NCBI GenBank assembly: GCA_017467805.1
Contig: JAFUKJ010000056.1
Location: 19,889 to 83,888 of the forward strand
Direction of reading: 5' to 3'
DNA: 64,000 bases
From: Lachnospiraceae bacterium
GTDB lineage: Bacteria > Bacillota > Clostridia > Lachnospirales > Lachnospiraceae
Shown: positions 17,585 to 26,114 of the stretch, piece by piece
How the letters are laid out: the number at the start of each line of letters is the position of its first letter
Position numbering within the stretch: the first letter of the stretch is position 1
Notes under the pieces: generated by a model
What the model was told of the DNA's origin: nothing
Databases searched by the model: none
The model's input: the letters and a program-made list of their open reading frames with translations, nothing else
Program-made: the position numbers and the translations under genes

Positions 17585-18463
17585 TTAGTTTAACTTTCCA
17601 CCCTCTACTACAAGGTTCTCAGGGTCTACGCTTGCTCCATATACTGGTGCTAATGTCGCTTCAAAGTCTGCATGGAAGAACTGCTCATCAGCTAAGGACT
17701 CAATCTCTGTGTTAATCCAGTTAAGTAACTCTGTGTTGCCCTTCTGTACTGCAGGTGCAATAGAATCAAGATTACCGATAGATTCAATACCTACACTAAA
17801 GCCCTCGTTCTGCAATGCCCATGCTAATACCTCAGTGTTATCTGTTGAGAAAGCATCGCCTCTTCCATCAGCTAATGCATCATAAGCCTCCTGATACTCA
17901 TCAAACTTTAATAAGTTAACATTAGGATGGTTCTCTGTAAAATAAGTTTCTGCTGTTGTTCCCTTTACAACGATTAATGTTTTACCATCTAACTGTGCTA
18001 CGTCTGTGATTAATGCTGCATCTGGTGAAACAACACCTAAAGCTACCTTCATGTATGGAAGTGCGAAATCAACCTTTTGTGCTCTCTCTTCTGTCACTGT
18101 GAAGTTGGCAAGAATAATATCTACCTTTCCTGACTCCAGATACTCTACACGATTGGCTGCTTCTACGAATACAAACTCAACCTTGTCTTCACTTCCTAAC
18201 AAATCCTTTGCAATTCTCTTTGCAAAATAAACATCATAACCCTGTACCTCACCATTAGAATCCACATAACCAAATGGGTTCTTGTCACTGAATACACCGA
18301 TCTTTACTGTACCATCAGCCTGAATTTCTTCCAAAGTTCTTGCCTGTGTTGTACTTCCTGCATCTGATGCTGCTGACGCTGTCTTGTCACTTGCACCGCA
18401 TCCTGTCAATGCTCCGATTAATAATGTTGCTGCTAAAACTACTCCTAAAATTTTCTTTTTCAT
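17585..18463 (-). CDS. Polar amino acid (probably cystine) ABC substrate-binding lipoprotein
   Basis: 292 residues from the ATG at 18463 (AGGAGG upstream). The signal ends LTGCGAS, giving a lipidated Cys. The domain is the family 3 solute-binding fold: KIGVFSDKNPFGYVD, YDVYFAKRIAKDL, DIILANFTVTEERAQKVDF and VVKGTTAETYF, as in cystine, histidine and glutamine binders. The sulfur-type control region of the unit points to cystine or cysteine; the sequence alone does not prove it. Last gene of unit C, 55 nt after the ATPase. Confidence 0.88.
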   Translation of the reverse strand: MKKKILGVVLAATLLIGALTGCGASDKTASAASDAGSTTQARTLEEIQADGTVKIGVFSDKNPFGYVDSNGEVQGYDVYFAKRIAKDLLGSEDKVEFVFVEAANRVEYLESGKVDIILANFTVTEERAQKVDFALPYMKVALGVVSPDAALITDVAQLDGKTLIVVKGTTAETYFTENHPNVNLLKFDEYQEAYDALADGRGDAFSTDNTEVLAWALQNEGFSVGIESIGNLDSIAPAVQKGNTELLNWINTEIESLADEQFFHADFEATLAPVYGASVDPENLVVEGGKLN

Positions 18464-18518
18464 AATAAATTCCTCCTGTTTTCTCATATATGATGCAGCT
18501 ATGCTGCGAATCAACTTG

Positions 18519-19274
18519 TTATATTTCTAATGCTTCAAAATGAAATGTATTTAAAAACTTCTTTGCTCTTTCTGTCTTAGGATATCTAAAGAACTCTCCC
18601 GGCTTCTCTTCCTCAACGATTGCTCCCTGATCCATGAAAATCACTCTGTCTGCAACAGCTCTTGCAAACTCCATCTCATGTGTCACGATTACCATGGTTC
18701 TTCCTTCCTTAGCCAGCTCCAGCACTACCTGTAGGACTTCACGCACCATCTCAGGGTCCAAAGATGCCGTAATCTCATCCAGCAGCAGAACCTCTGGGTT
18801 CATCAAGAGAGCTCTTACTATTGCAACTCTCTGCTTCTGTCCTCCTGATAATTGTCTTGGAAAAGCATCCTTCTTTTCCCATAAGCCAACTCTCTTTAAA
18901 AGCTGCTCTGCCTGTGCCTGCGTCTCCTGCTTATCTCTTTTTTGAACAAGCTTAGGCGCAAGCAGGATATTCTTCCAAATGGTCATATGCGGAAACAAAT
19001 CATAGCTTTGGAATACCATTCCTATCTTTTCTCTAATCTTTGAGACATTCTTATCCTTCCTATTAATAACCGTGCCATTTAGATAAATATTTCCTTCATC
19101 AATCGGTTCCAACATATTTAAACATCGTAGAAATGTACTCTTTCCACAGCCTGATGGCCCTACAATAACTACCACTTCGCCTTTCTTTACGGAAAAGGAA
19201 ACGTCTTGTAATACTGCCTTACCCTTTTCAAAGGATTTTGACAGGTGCTCTACCTGTAACACATATTCACTCAT
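18519..19274 (-). CDS. Polar amino acid ABC transporter ATPase
   Basis: 251 residues from the ATG at 19274 (AAGGAGG upstream; the longer frame to 19382 lies inside the permease gene). Walker [10 protein letters not shown], signature LSGGQ, Walker [15 protein letters not shown], switch His VTHEMEFA: the GlnQ/HisP/TcyC class. The usual DEPTSALD is DEITASLD here, a tolerated variant. Confidence 0.92.
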   Translation of the reverse strand: MSEYVLQVEHLSKSFEKGKAVLQDVSFSVKKGEVVVIVGPSGCGKSTFLRCLNMLEPIDEGNIYLNGTVINRKDKNVSKIREKIGMVFQSYDLFPHMTIWKNILLAPKLVQKRDKQETQAQAEQLLKRVGLWEKKDAFPRQLSGGQKQRVAIVRALLMNPEVLLLDEITASLDPEMVREVLQVVLELAKEGRTMVIVTHEMEFARAVADRVIFMDQGAIVEEEKPGEFFRYPKTERAKKFLNTFHFEALEI

Positions 19275-19288
19275 ATCGTTTTCCTCCT

Positions 19289-19966
19289 TTATACCTGCAA
19301 ACGCTTTTCCAATACCGCTGATAGCTTTGAAATTGGAAAGCAAACCACAAAATACATCATAAAGATTGCTCCATATATCCAAAGTGCAGCTGTAGGTATT
19401 TCAAATCTGGATGCGTCAATAATCTGTTTACCAACCTTTACAACCTCTACTACTCCAATTAGTACTACCAGAGATGTAGTCTTTATCATTCTTGTCAGCA
19501 GATTGATTGCAGCTGGAATTAAGCTTCGTATCGTCTGTGGTAGAATGATGTATACAAATGTCTGCCCCCTCTTCATTCCAAGCCCGTAAGAGCTTTCATA
19601 CTGGTGCTTTGGAATGGATTCTAATGCGCCTCTTACAATATCTCCCATCTCTGCCGTACCCCAAAAGGTAAAAACAATGACTGCCGATAACTCTCCTGAT
19701 ATATCAATTCCCAGATGCTTTGCTGCTCCGAAATATACCAGAAAGAGAAGCACCAGCTGTGGCATAATACGAACGGTTTCAAGGTAGAGTCTACATATTG
19801 CTTTTACCAGCCAATTCTTGCTTGTCATTATCATTCCCATGATAATTCCCAAGAGAATGGATAAAGCCATTGATATTGCTGCTAATTTCAGAGAAACAAA
19901 CATTCCCTGCCATAATCGCCAGGCGTTAATCCCCTGAAACAGCACTTCTATTCCCGAATCCTGCAT
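19289..19966 (-). CDS. Polar amino acid ABC permease (second subunit)
   Basis: 225 residues of the HisM/GlnP permease family; coupling motif [25 protein letters not shown]. The ATG at 19966 has AAGGAGAG 6 nt upstream although it overlaps the previous permease by 41 nt. Five predicted helices. It forms a heterodimer with the permease at 19926-20606. Confidence 0.9.
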   Translation of the reverse strand: MQDSGIEVLFQGINAWRLWQGMFVSLKLAAISMALSILLGIIMGMIMTSKNWLVKAICRLYLETVRIMPQLVLLFLVYFGAAKHLGIDISGELSAVIVFTFWGTAEMGDIVRGALESIPKHQYESSYGLGMKRGQTFVYIILPQTIRSLIPAAINLLTRMIKTTSLVVLIGVVEVVKVGKQIIDASRFEIPTAALWIYGAIFMMYFVVCFPISKLSAVLEKRLQV

Positions 19967-20606
19967 ATCGCACTCTCCTTTCTATCCACGAACCAATCAC
20001 TGATATTGGTAATAAAATAACCAAGTAAGCTACAACCAACATAAGTAATGCTTCATCCGTCTTATAGGAAATACCTATCAAATCCTTAGCAACATACATC
20101 AGGTCTGCCAAAGCCACTACACTGAATACCGATGTTTCCTTTATCAGGAAAATTACATTCGCGATAAATGCCGGCATCGCTGTTGCAACTGCCTGCGGAA
20201 GAATGATATGTATGAAAGTCTGCTGTCTTGTCATTCCCAGGCTGTATGAGGATTCCCTCTGACTTTGCGCTACATTATCAATTCCTGCTCTAAACGCTTC
20301 CGCCATATAGCTTCCACCTAAGAATGTTAATCCGGTAATTGCACAAGCCTCTGAGCTTAGCAATATTCCGACCTTAGGTAATCCAAAATACAAAAAGAAC
20401 AATTGAATCAAAAGCGGTGTATTCCTTGATAATTCGATATAGAACTGAACTATATTTCTCAAAACCGGTATCCTTAATTCCTTTATCATGCTACACAGTA
20501 AACCAATTATGATGGAACCAAGAATTCCCCATGCTGCTATGCTGATTGTCAGCTTTGCCGCTTCCATATAGAGAGGAATATTCTCATATATAAATTCAAA
20601 ATCCAA
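19926..20606 (-). CDS. Polar amino acid ABC permease (first subunit), TTG start
   Basis: 226 residues. The start is TTG at 20606: translation from there gives the typical permease N-terminus (DFEFIYENIPLYMEAAKLT), and AGAGGAAG lies 9 nt upstream. The next ATG would remove that segment. Coupling motif ESSYSLGMTRQQTFIHIILPQAV. First gene of unit C, directly behind regulatory copy 3. Confidence 0.87.
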   Translation of the reverse strand: MDFEFIYENIPLYMEAAKLTISIAAWGILGSIIIGLLCSMIKELRIPVLRNIVQFYIELSRNTPLLIQLFFLYFGLPKVGILLSSEACAITGLTFLGGSYMAEAFRAGIDNVAQSQRESSYSLGMTRQQTFIHIILPQAVATAMPAFIANVIFLIKETSVFSVVALADLMYVAKDLIGISYKTDEALLMLVVAYLVILLPISVIGSWIERRVRYAGFGNRSAVSGD

Positions 20607-20630
20607 AGTTTCTCACTTCCTCTTATCACT

Positions 20631-20653
20631 ACTTTTCCTACCTGTTTGGTATG
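20631..20653 (-). promoter_or_regulatory. Conserved leader operator, copy 3 (unit C)
   Basis: Third copy of the 23-bp leader element. Here the core TACC-TGTTT-GGTA is a perfect dyad. It lies 31 bp downstream of the putative -10, as in the other two. Confidence 0.62.
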
Positions 20654-20684
20654 ATATGATAATAGCATGCTTTTTGTTCCCTGT

Positions 20685-20727
20685 ATAATACCTATAGACT
20701 CTAGGGTGTTATAGGCATTTCCTATAG
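20685..20727 (-). promoter_or_regulatory. Unit C promoter with LysR-type dyad
   Basis: TATTAT -10 at 20685-20690 and dyad TTATAGG-CATTT-CCTATAG at 20709-20727, 18 bp apart, as in units A and B. Confidence 0.62.
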
Positions 20728-20734
20728 CAGCAAC

Positions 20735-20774
20735 AAAAAAGTAGATACACTTTTATATGTACCTACCTTTTTTT
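20735..20774 (-). terminator. Terminator after the class V aminotransferase
   Basis: Imperfect stem (about 20735-20748 with 20759-20774, including G-T pairs) flanked by A and T runs. It resembles the terminator at 12260-12287, so the duplicated segment upstream of unit C seems to include the neighbouring terminator. Confidence 0.65.
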
Positions 20775-20781
20775 CACTACT

Positions 20782-21909
20782 TTATACTAATTTTCTAAAT
20801 TCTTCTTTCATACTACATGCCAACTTTACTCCCAGCTCTGCAAAGGTCTTATCCATTGCATCTAATGTCAGAAGCATATCCTCCACATTGGCATTCTCTC
20901 CCATATGTCCGATACGGATTACCTTTCCTGCCAACACGTCAAAGCAGCCTGAAATCATGATATTATATTTATCACACATTGTGGCAAGAATCTGGTCGGC
21001 AGTTGTTCCCTGTGGCACTTCGATAACCGTAACCGTATTAGAATAGCCATCTCGCAGGTATAGCTTTAAGCCTGCATTCTGCACCGCCTGCCTTGTCGCC
21101 TTGGCAATCCTTGCATGGCGCTCCAGCATATCCTTATCTGCCTTTACGTTTACCAGTGCTACATGTAAGCCATTGATATCACTGATTGGCATCGTGTATG
21201 GGAACCACTTATCTATATAATAATTGCGGAAGGTCAGAATATTTGCATAGAACGATGCAATTGGTGTCTTTCTGTCTTCCATTGCCTTCATTGCCTTATC
21301 GCTTACCCACAACATCGTCAATCCTGGAGGTGCTGAAAGTGCCTTCTGAGAACCGCCACATAGTATATCAATCTGACTTTCATCCACATTCACATACTCA
21401 CCAAACATACCTGCTACAGAATCCACAACGGACAAGATTCCATACTCTGCTAACAATGGACAAAGCTTAGAAATATCATTCAGTACACCGCTTGGTGTAT
21501 CACAATGTACTACAGTTGCATATTTAAAGTCTGAATCCTTTTCCAAAAATGCTCTTAAGTCATCAGGGTTAATCGGGCATTGATAGTCAGAGGTGAAAAG
21601 CACTGCCTCACCACCGTACATTGTTACAAAGTCAGCAAAGCCCTTACCGAAGATTCCGTTATCCAGTACTAAAACTCTGTCTCCAGGCTCCGTAAGTGAA
21701 GCACACGCTGCCTCTAATCCCAAGATTCCCTCGCCGCCTAATATATAAGCTGTACCTGTTGAGTGGAGCATTTCCTGCAGCATATCACAGGTTTCCTTAT
21801 AAAACTCACAGAAATCCACATCCAAATCAGGATTGGTCGTTTCCAAACTTCTTGCCATACGCACATTTTCTCTGACCTGCGTAGGACCTGCCGTCATAAT
21901 CTTATACAT
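20782..21909 (-). CDS. Class V aminotransferase (alanine/serine-glyoxylate type, PucG-like)
   Basis: 375 residues from the ATG at 21909 (AGGAGG upstream). PLP lysine in GGSQKALSAPPGL; N-terminal TAGPTQVRENV and AYILGGEGILGLEAA match the serine-pyruvate/alanine-glyoxylate family. It lies 16 nt after an ECF S component. A link such as salvage or transamination of an imported small molecule is possible, but the substrate is not readable from sequence. It is not part of the sulfur unit: a terminator separates them. Confidence 0.88.
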   Translation of the reverse strand: MYKIMTAGPTQVRENVRMARSLETTNPDLDVDFCEFYKETCDMLQEMLHSTGTAYILGGEGILGLEAACASLTEPGDRVLVLDNGIFGKGFADFVTMYGGEAVLFTSDYQCPINPDDLRAFLEKDSDFKYATVVHCDTPSGVLNDISKLCPLLAEYGILSVVDSVAGMFGEYVNVDESQIDILCGGSQKALSAPPGLTMLWVSDKAMKAMEDRKTPIASFYANILTFRNYYIDKWFPYTMPISDINGLHVALVNVKADKDMLERHARIAKATRQAVQNAGLKLYLRDGYSNTVTVIEVPQGTTADQILATMCDKYNIMISGCFDVLAGKVIRIGHMGENANVEDMLLTLDAMDKTFAELGVKLACSMKEEFRKLV

Positions 21910-21925
21910 AGCAATTTTCCTCCTA

Positions 21926-22435
21926 CTAATATTTCTTAGCAAGCTTCTTTAATCTATCTGCAATCGGAAGTACAATGATTGCGGCAACCACAACCTGTGT
22001 CACATTGCCAGGTATCGAACCTAAAGGTGCAACCCAGTTCTGGTATAGGCATACTTCTGCAAAATAGTAACCAACTACTTTAATTATCAATGCCGTAAAC
22101 ATAGCTACTGAATATGTAATAACTGGTTTTGCCTTTAGCTTGTCTGCAATGAGACCTGTAACGAACCCCATCGCTCCTACTATCACAAAGGTAAAAGGCG
22201 CCCATGCTGTCCAGCCTGAAATCAAATCAAACAGCCCCATTCCGAATGCACCAGCAAGCGCACCTGTTCTCTTTCCAAAAATAATTGCCGCCAGAAAAAG
22301 TGGAACGTTTCCTAAGTGAATTAATCCTCCATTTCCAACTAATGGTAATCTGATGTTAATAAACATCGTTGCCACAAGGGTTAATGCAATAAATAAAGCA
22401 TCTGTTACTAAATTTTTGGTTGTATACTTTTTCAT
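21926..22435 (-). CDS. ECF transporter S component
   Basis: 169 residues, about six predicted helices. The segment GNGGLIHLGNVPLFLAAIIFG, the glycine-rich AGAFGMGLFDLISGW and the C-terminal pattern match ECF-type vitamin-transporter S components. No energising EcfA/T genes are in the window, so it would use a shared module. I saw no riboswitch in the 116 bp upstream that might reveal the ligand. GGAGG precedes the ATG. Confidence 0.82.
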   Translation of the reverse strand: MKKYTTKNLVTDALFIALTLVATMFINIRLPLVGNGGLIHLGNVPLFLAAIIFGKRTGALAGAFGMGLFDLISGWTAWAPFTFVIVGAMGFVTGLIADKLKAKPVITYSVAMFTALIIKVVGYYFAEVCLYQNWVAPLGSIPGNVTQVVVAAIIVLPIADRLKKLAKKY

Positions 22436-22551
22436 TTTACACTCCTCCGTACTGTCTTTCCTTCAATATGGATATCAGTATATTACTAAAGTGACCTTTT
22501 ATAAATGCATAATTTCACTTATTTTTTAAGGGTCAGTTTTGAGATAAAATA

Positions 22552-22580
22552 ACCCCGCAGATGCAATACATCTGCGGGGT
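22552..22580 (-). terminator. Intrinsic terminator after the pectate lyase
   Basis: 12-bp perfect GC-rich stem (22552-22563, 22569-22580), 5-nt loop, then TATTTTAT on the minus strand. Confidence 0.85.
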
Positions 22581-22602
22581 AAATCTGTTTTATTATTATC
22601 TT

Positions 22603-25600
22603 CTATGAAGCCTCTAGAACAAATCTCTGGTTATTTCCGCCAGAATAGGTCCACTGAGCAATATTTCCACCAGCTTCGCTACTCCATCCGTATACGTCAA
22701 GAGAAGAAGCATTTCCTGAAACCTTAGTCAGGAAGGATACTGTTCCATCGCCATTATCCACAATCTTGAACAACTGCATGTCTCCTCCCCAGTACTCCCA
22801 CTGGTTAATATTTGCTCCATCAGCTGCACTGCCGTTATAAACATCTAAACAGCTCTTATAGCCTGAAGCACCTGTAAGAATTGCATAGTATCCATCACCT
22901 ACACCCTTTATCTGGAATTTCTGTGCGTCATATCCATTATAATACCACTGCTGTATATTGGTTCCATTGTCAGAAAGCCCATTATATACATCAAGATAAA
23001 GGCCACTAGAAACCGACTTAATATAGTAGGTTCCGTTATAAGTAGTATCTGTACTTGAAGCTGTACTGCTTGAACTGCTTGTGTTTGCTGACGCTGTAGT
23101 CTCATTTACATACCAGTCCTGACAAGCATGTCCATTCATCTCCCACTGCTGTACATTCGCACCGCTTGAAGTACTTGCATTCGCAATCTCTACCACACAA
23201 TCCTCCATAGAGGCTCTTGTCTTAATCGTGTATGTACCATCTAAGTTCTTGCAGAACTTGAACAACATAGCACTGTCCTTTGTAGAGTATGGTCTGATTG
23301 CAATATTTCCACCGTTGGAAGTACTCTCTGCACGCAACACATAAGTGCCATCCTGCTGTGAGCGAATATAATAATAATTTCCACTTCCAAATGATTTTAA
23401 ATACCACTTCTGTGTATCATAGCCGCCATCTCCCCACTGCTGTACATTGGTTCCATCTGCCATGGAACCACCTTGAATCTCCATCAGCTGACCGCTATTT
23501 ACATTTTTAAACGTATATACCTTATCCGTGCTCATGGATACACCTAGATCATATACTTCCTCAAGTATCCAATTCTGGCAGGCATGTCCGTTTGTTTCCC
23601 ACTGCTGTACATTTGCACCACTGGTTGTATAAGCATTGACAATCTCTACACCCTTAGAATCTCCGCTGACACGTGTAAGAATCTTGTAAGAACCATCTGA
23701 GTTCTTTACAAATTTGAACTGCTGATTGGTTCCACCATTATAGGTGTAGATATCCATATTTGCTCCATTCGTATTCTTTCTTCCTTCAACATCCAGCACA
23801 TATGTCGCTGTATCACCCAAAGCTGATACAATGTAGTAATAGCCATCACCTGCTGAGAATAGTCTCCATGTGTTATGTGATGCTGAACCACTTGCCCCCC
23901 ACTGCTGCACGTTGGTATTATTCGCTGCAACGCCGCCTTCTACCTCCATATAAAGACCACTATTTGCATTCTTAATCATAACTGCTGTACCGTCTACAAA
24001 GGTTGCGTAGCTGCTTGATGTCGAGCTACTTGATGAGCTTGAAGAGCCCGATGAACTACTGCTTGATGTAAATGCTGATGAAAAGCTGTTAGATACGAAT
24101 GGCGATGCATATTTTGTAACTACCCAGCCTGACATATCACTGTCTGTAATGTACTTAAAGTAGCCAGAACTTGTCTTAGCACCTGCATAGGTTGTACAGA
24201 AGCCCTTGGTATCAATTCCATTTGAAAGATAACCTGAAAGGAGTGAATATCCGTAATTTGAGCTTGGTGCCCAGCTTGTTGTTGAATATTTTGGAGAATA
24301 ATTCAACTTTGATGGTGTAGAAGAACTACTCTTTGCTGTATAGGAATTCGAATCCCTGTAATTGCTATCGCCCACAATTTCATAACCATAATATGACTGG
24401 AAACGGCAGTTCTCACTTACCATTGTCGAACCATCGCCACCGATAATCTGTGCGCAGCCATCAGGAATACCTGAATCTGTTCCCACAAAATAGTTATTAT
24501 AAATATGTCCTGAGCCATTTCCTATCTGAGGACAACGACGAACATTCTGATCCCATGTATTGTACATAAGCGATGTACGACATCTTGTTGTCTCACTGTT
24601 CTGTGTACCATAAGCTACAGTCCAATAACGATTCTTAAACGTACAGTATGAAATCGTTACATAGTCAGGACTTCTATTAATATCCTTTGCATCGTAATAA
24701 TTATCATAAGGAGTGTTAATCCAGATAAACTTACCTACCTCATCTTTATTACGATTTAAGCTGCTTGTAAAGGAACAATGATCAATCCAAATCTGGCGTG
24801 AAGACCAAACATTGATAAGGATTCTATCCTCTACATTTACTGCCTTAAAATTGATATTACGGAAAACAATATTATCCGATGGGCTATCATTTGTTGCGCC
24901 ATAAGCATCATTGGTTCTCAACTGACAATCCTGAATTGTACCACCGCTGTAAGCACCTATGATTGTCTTATAATCACGGATACGAGTATTGGAATAACTC
25001 TTCATATCAATCGTTCCGCTCACAACGATTGTAAGTGGTGATGTAGAATCAAGATAACCAGCTAATGTACTTGCGTCTGATGCATATACTGTCTTACCCA
25101 ATACTCCACCAATATTGGCTGCCTTCTCACCTGATGAAGTTACACAGTTTGCAGAAAATCCCTGCTGTCCATACAGATTCAGCTTCCAAAGCTGTGCACC
25201 ATCACCTGTATAAGAAGCAACGCCTACCGCATTCGAACCCTGATAATAGGTTAATGCTGTACCTGTATATACATTTGTAAGCTTATAATACAAATAATAT
25301 CCATCATAATCCTTCTTTACCCCTGTAATCTGCCAGCGTTGTGGTGAATTACCTGAGTACGATGCCGCCGATACAGTACCATCTGAAGCTGCTGTCAAAT
25401 ATTTGCCATCATTCATGCTGACAATATTATAGACGCCATCTGAAACGTATACGATTTCCCAGTTTTCTGCTGTCGTTCCTGCCGCTGTCAGCCCGATAAT
25501 TGATGAACCTGACTCCGCAAGATTCTTATCCGTAGTATATGCAGTGAAATTAACTGCCTGCTTCGGATAACTTACTGCCGCCTCAACCGTTGCCATATTA

Positions 25601-25686
25601 CCAGACATAGGTTGTACAGAGCTAAATATGGTTGTTACTGCAACTACGGCTGCCAACAACAAATTTTTTAGTTTGTGTTTCCTCAT
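22603..25686 (-). CDS. Secreted pectate lyase (PL1) with ricin-type lectin modules
   Basis: 1027 residues. A signal peptide spans 1 to about 38 (cleavage near VEAAVSY). Residues about 40-170 form a ricin-like trefoil (QRWQ and QLWKL repeats); about 190-490 a PL1 beta-helix with IWIDHCSFTSS and VRRCPQIGNGSGHIYNNYF; about 535-560 a Ser-rich linker; then three ricin B/CBM13 trefoils (about 560-710, 712-860, 885-1027), each with repeated NVQQW or NIQQW units. PL1 enzymes cleave polygalacturonate by calcium-dependent beta-elimination. The usual R-x-P-x-x-R strand reads R-C-P-Q-I-G, keeping the first Arg but not the second. No sortase or S-layer anchor is seen, so it is probably free or lectin-tethered. 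A strong AGGAGG precedes the ATG. Confidence 0.9.
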   Translation of the reverse strand: MRKHKLKNLLLAAVVAVTTIFSSVQPMSGNMATVEAAVSYPKQAVNFTAYTTDKNLAESGSSIIGLTAAGTTAENWEIVYVSDGVYNIVSMNDGKYLTAASDGTVSAASYSGNSPQRWQITGVKKDYDGYYLYYKLTNVYTGTALTYYQGSNAVGVASYTGDGAQLWKLNLYGQQGFSANCVTSSGEKAANIGGVLGKTVYASDASTLAGYLDSTSPLTIVVSGTIDMKSYSNTRIRDYKTIIGAYSGGTIQDCQLRTNDAYGATNDSPSDNIVFRNINFKAVNVEDRILINVWSSRQIWIDHCSFTSSLNRNKDEVGKFIWINTPYDNYYDAKDINRSPDYVTISYCTFKNRYWTVAYGTQNSETTRCRTSLMYNTWDQNVRRCPQIGNGSGHIYNNYFVGTDSGIPDGCAQIIGGDGSTMVSENCRFQSYYGYEIVGDSNYRDSNSYTAKSSSSTPSKLNYSPKYSTTSWAPSSNYGYSLLSGYLSNGIDTKGFCTTYAGAKTSSGYFKYITDSDMSGWVVTKYASPFVSNSFSSAFTSSSSSSGSSSSSSSSTSSSYATFVDGTAVMIKNANSGLYMEVEGGVAANNTNVQQWGASGSASHNTWRLFSAGDGYYYIVSALGDTATYVLDVEGRKNTNGANMDIYTYNGGTNQQFKFVKNSDGSYKILTRVSGDSKGVEIVNAYTTSGANVQQWETNGHACQNWILEEVYDLGVSMSTDKVYTFKNVNSGQLMEIQGGSMADGTNVQQWGDGGYDTQKWYLKSFGSGNYYYIRSQQDGTYVLRAESTSNGGNIAIRPYSTKDSAMLFKFCKNLDGTYTIKTRASMEDCVVEIANASTSSGANVQQWEMNGHACQDWYVNETTASANTSSSSSTASSTDTTYNGTYYIKSVSSGLYLDVYNGLSDNGTNIQQWYYNGYDAQKFQIKGVGDGYYAILTGASGYKSCLDVYNGSAADGANINQWEYWGGDMQLFKIVDNGDGTVSFLTKVSGNASSLDVYGWSSEAGGNIAQWTYSGGNNQRFVLEAS

Positions 25687-26067
25687 AAGTCTTATTACCT
25701 CCTATTTTTCACCTTCCCTCCCTTTTACACCTTTTTCATCATTATCTCGTCAATTATTTAACATACACTGACATAATTTTTTGCGCGCAAATTAGTGTGA
25801 CTATTAAATAAATATCCCCTTGAATATTAACATAAATGATTTACATAGGAGAATTCAATATCTTTTTGAGTGTTCTAGCTCTTTTCGTGAAATGTATCCT
25901 ATTTGTATTTATAATTTTTGTGCAATTTGTTAATTTTCTAACAATCGTGCCATTTTCTTTGTTTTTTGTGTCATATATTGCTTGGTTTCTCAAAAACCTT
26001 TTATTTTCAGCTATTATAACACTCGCTTTTCATCACAGTTTCCACACATGTCCCACTAGCAAATAAA
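25687..26067. other. AT-rich intergenic region upstream of the pectate lyase
   Basis: 381 bases with no convincing gene. It is very T-rich on the plus strand. It holds the AGGAGG ribosome binding site for the pectate lyase and presumably its promoter, but I could not single out a -35/-10 pair or an operator. A GCGCGC palindrome near 25784 is the only GC-rich patch. Confidence 0.5.
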
Positions 26068-26101
26068 GGACATTATTCTAGCATTCCTTAGAATAATGTC
26101 C
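26068..26101 (-). terminator. Intrinsic terminator after glmS
   Basis: 13-bp perfect stem (26068-26080, 26089-26101) followed by TTTATTT on the minus strand. Confidence 0.85.
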
Positions 26102-26114
26102 TCTAGCTTTTTCA

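Noticed and set aside
25836-26066. 76-codon plus-strand frame rich in Phe, Ile and Leu
   Set aside because: No ribosome binding site and an extreme T-rich composition; it lies in an AT-rich promoter region and overlaps the glmS terminator. Probably chance.
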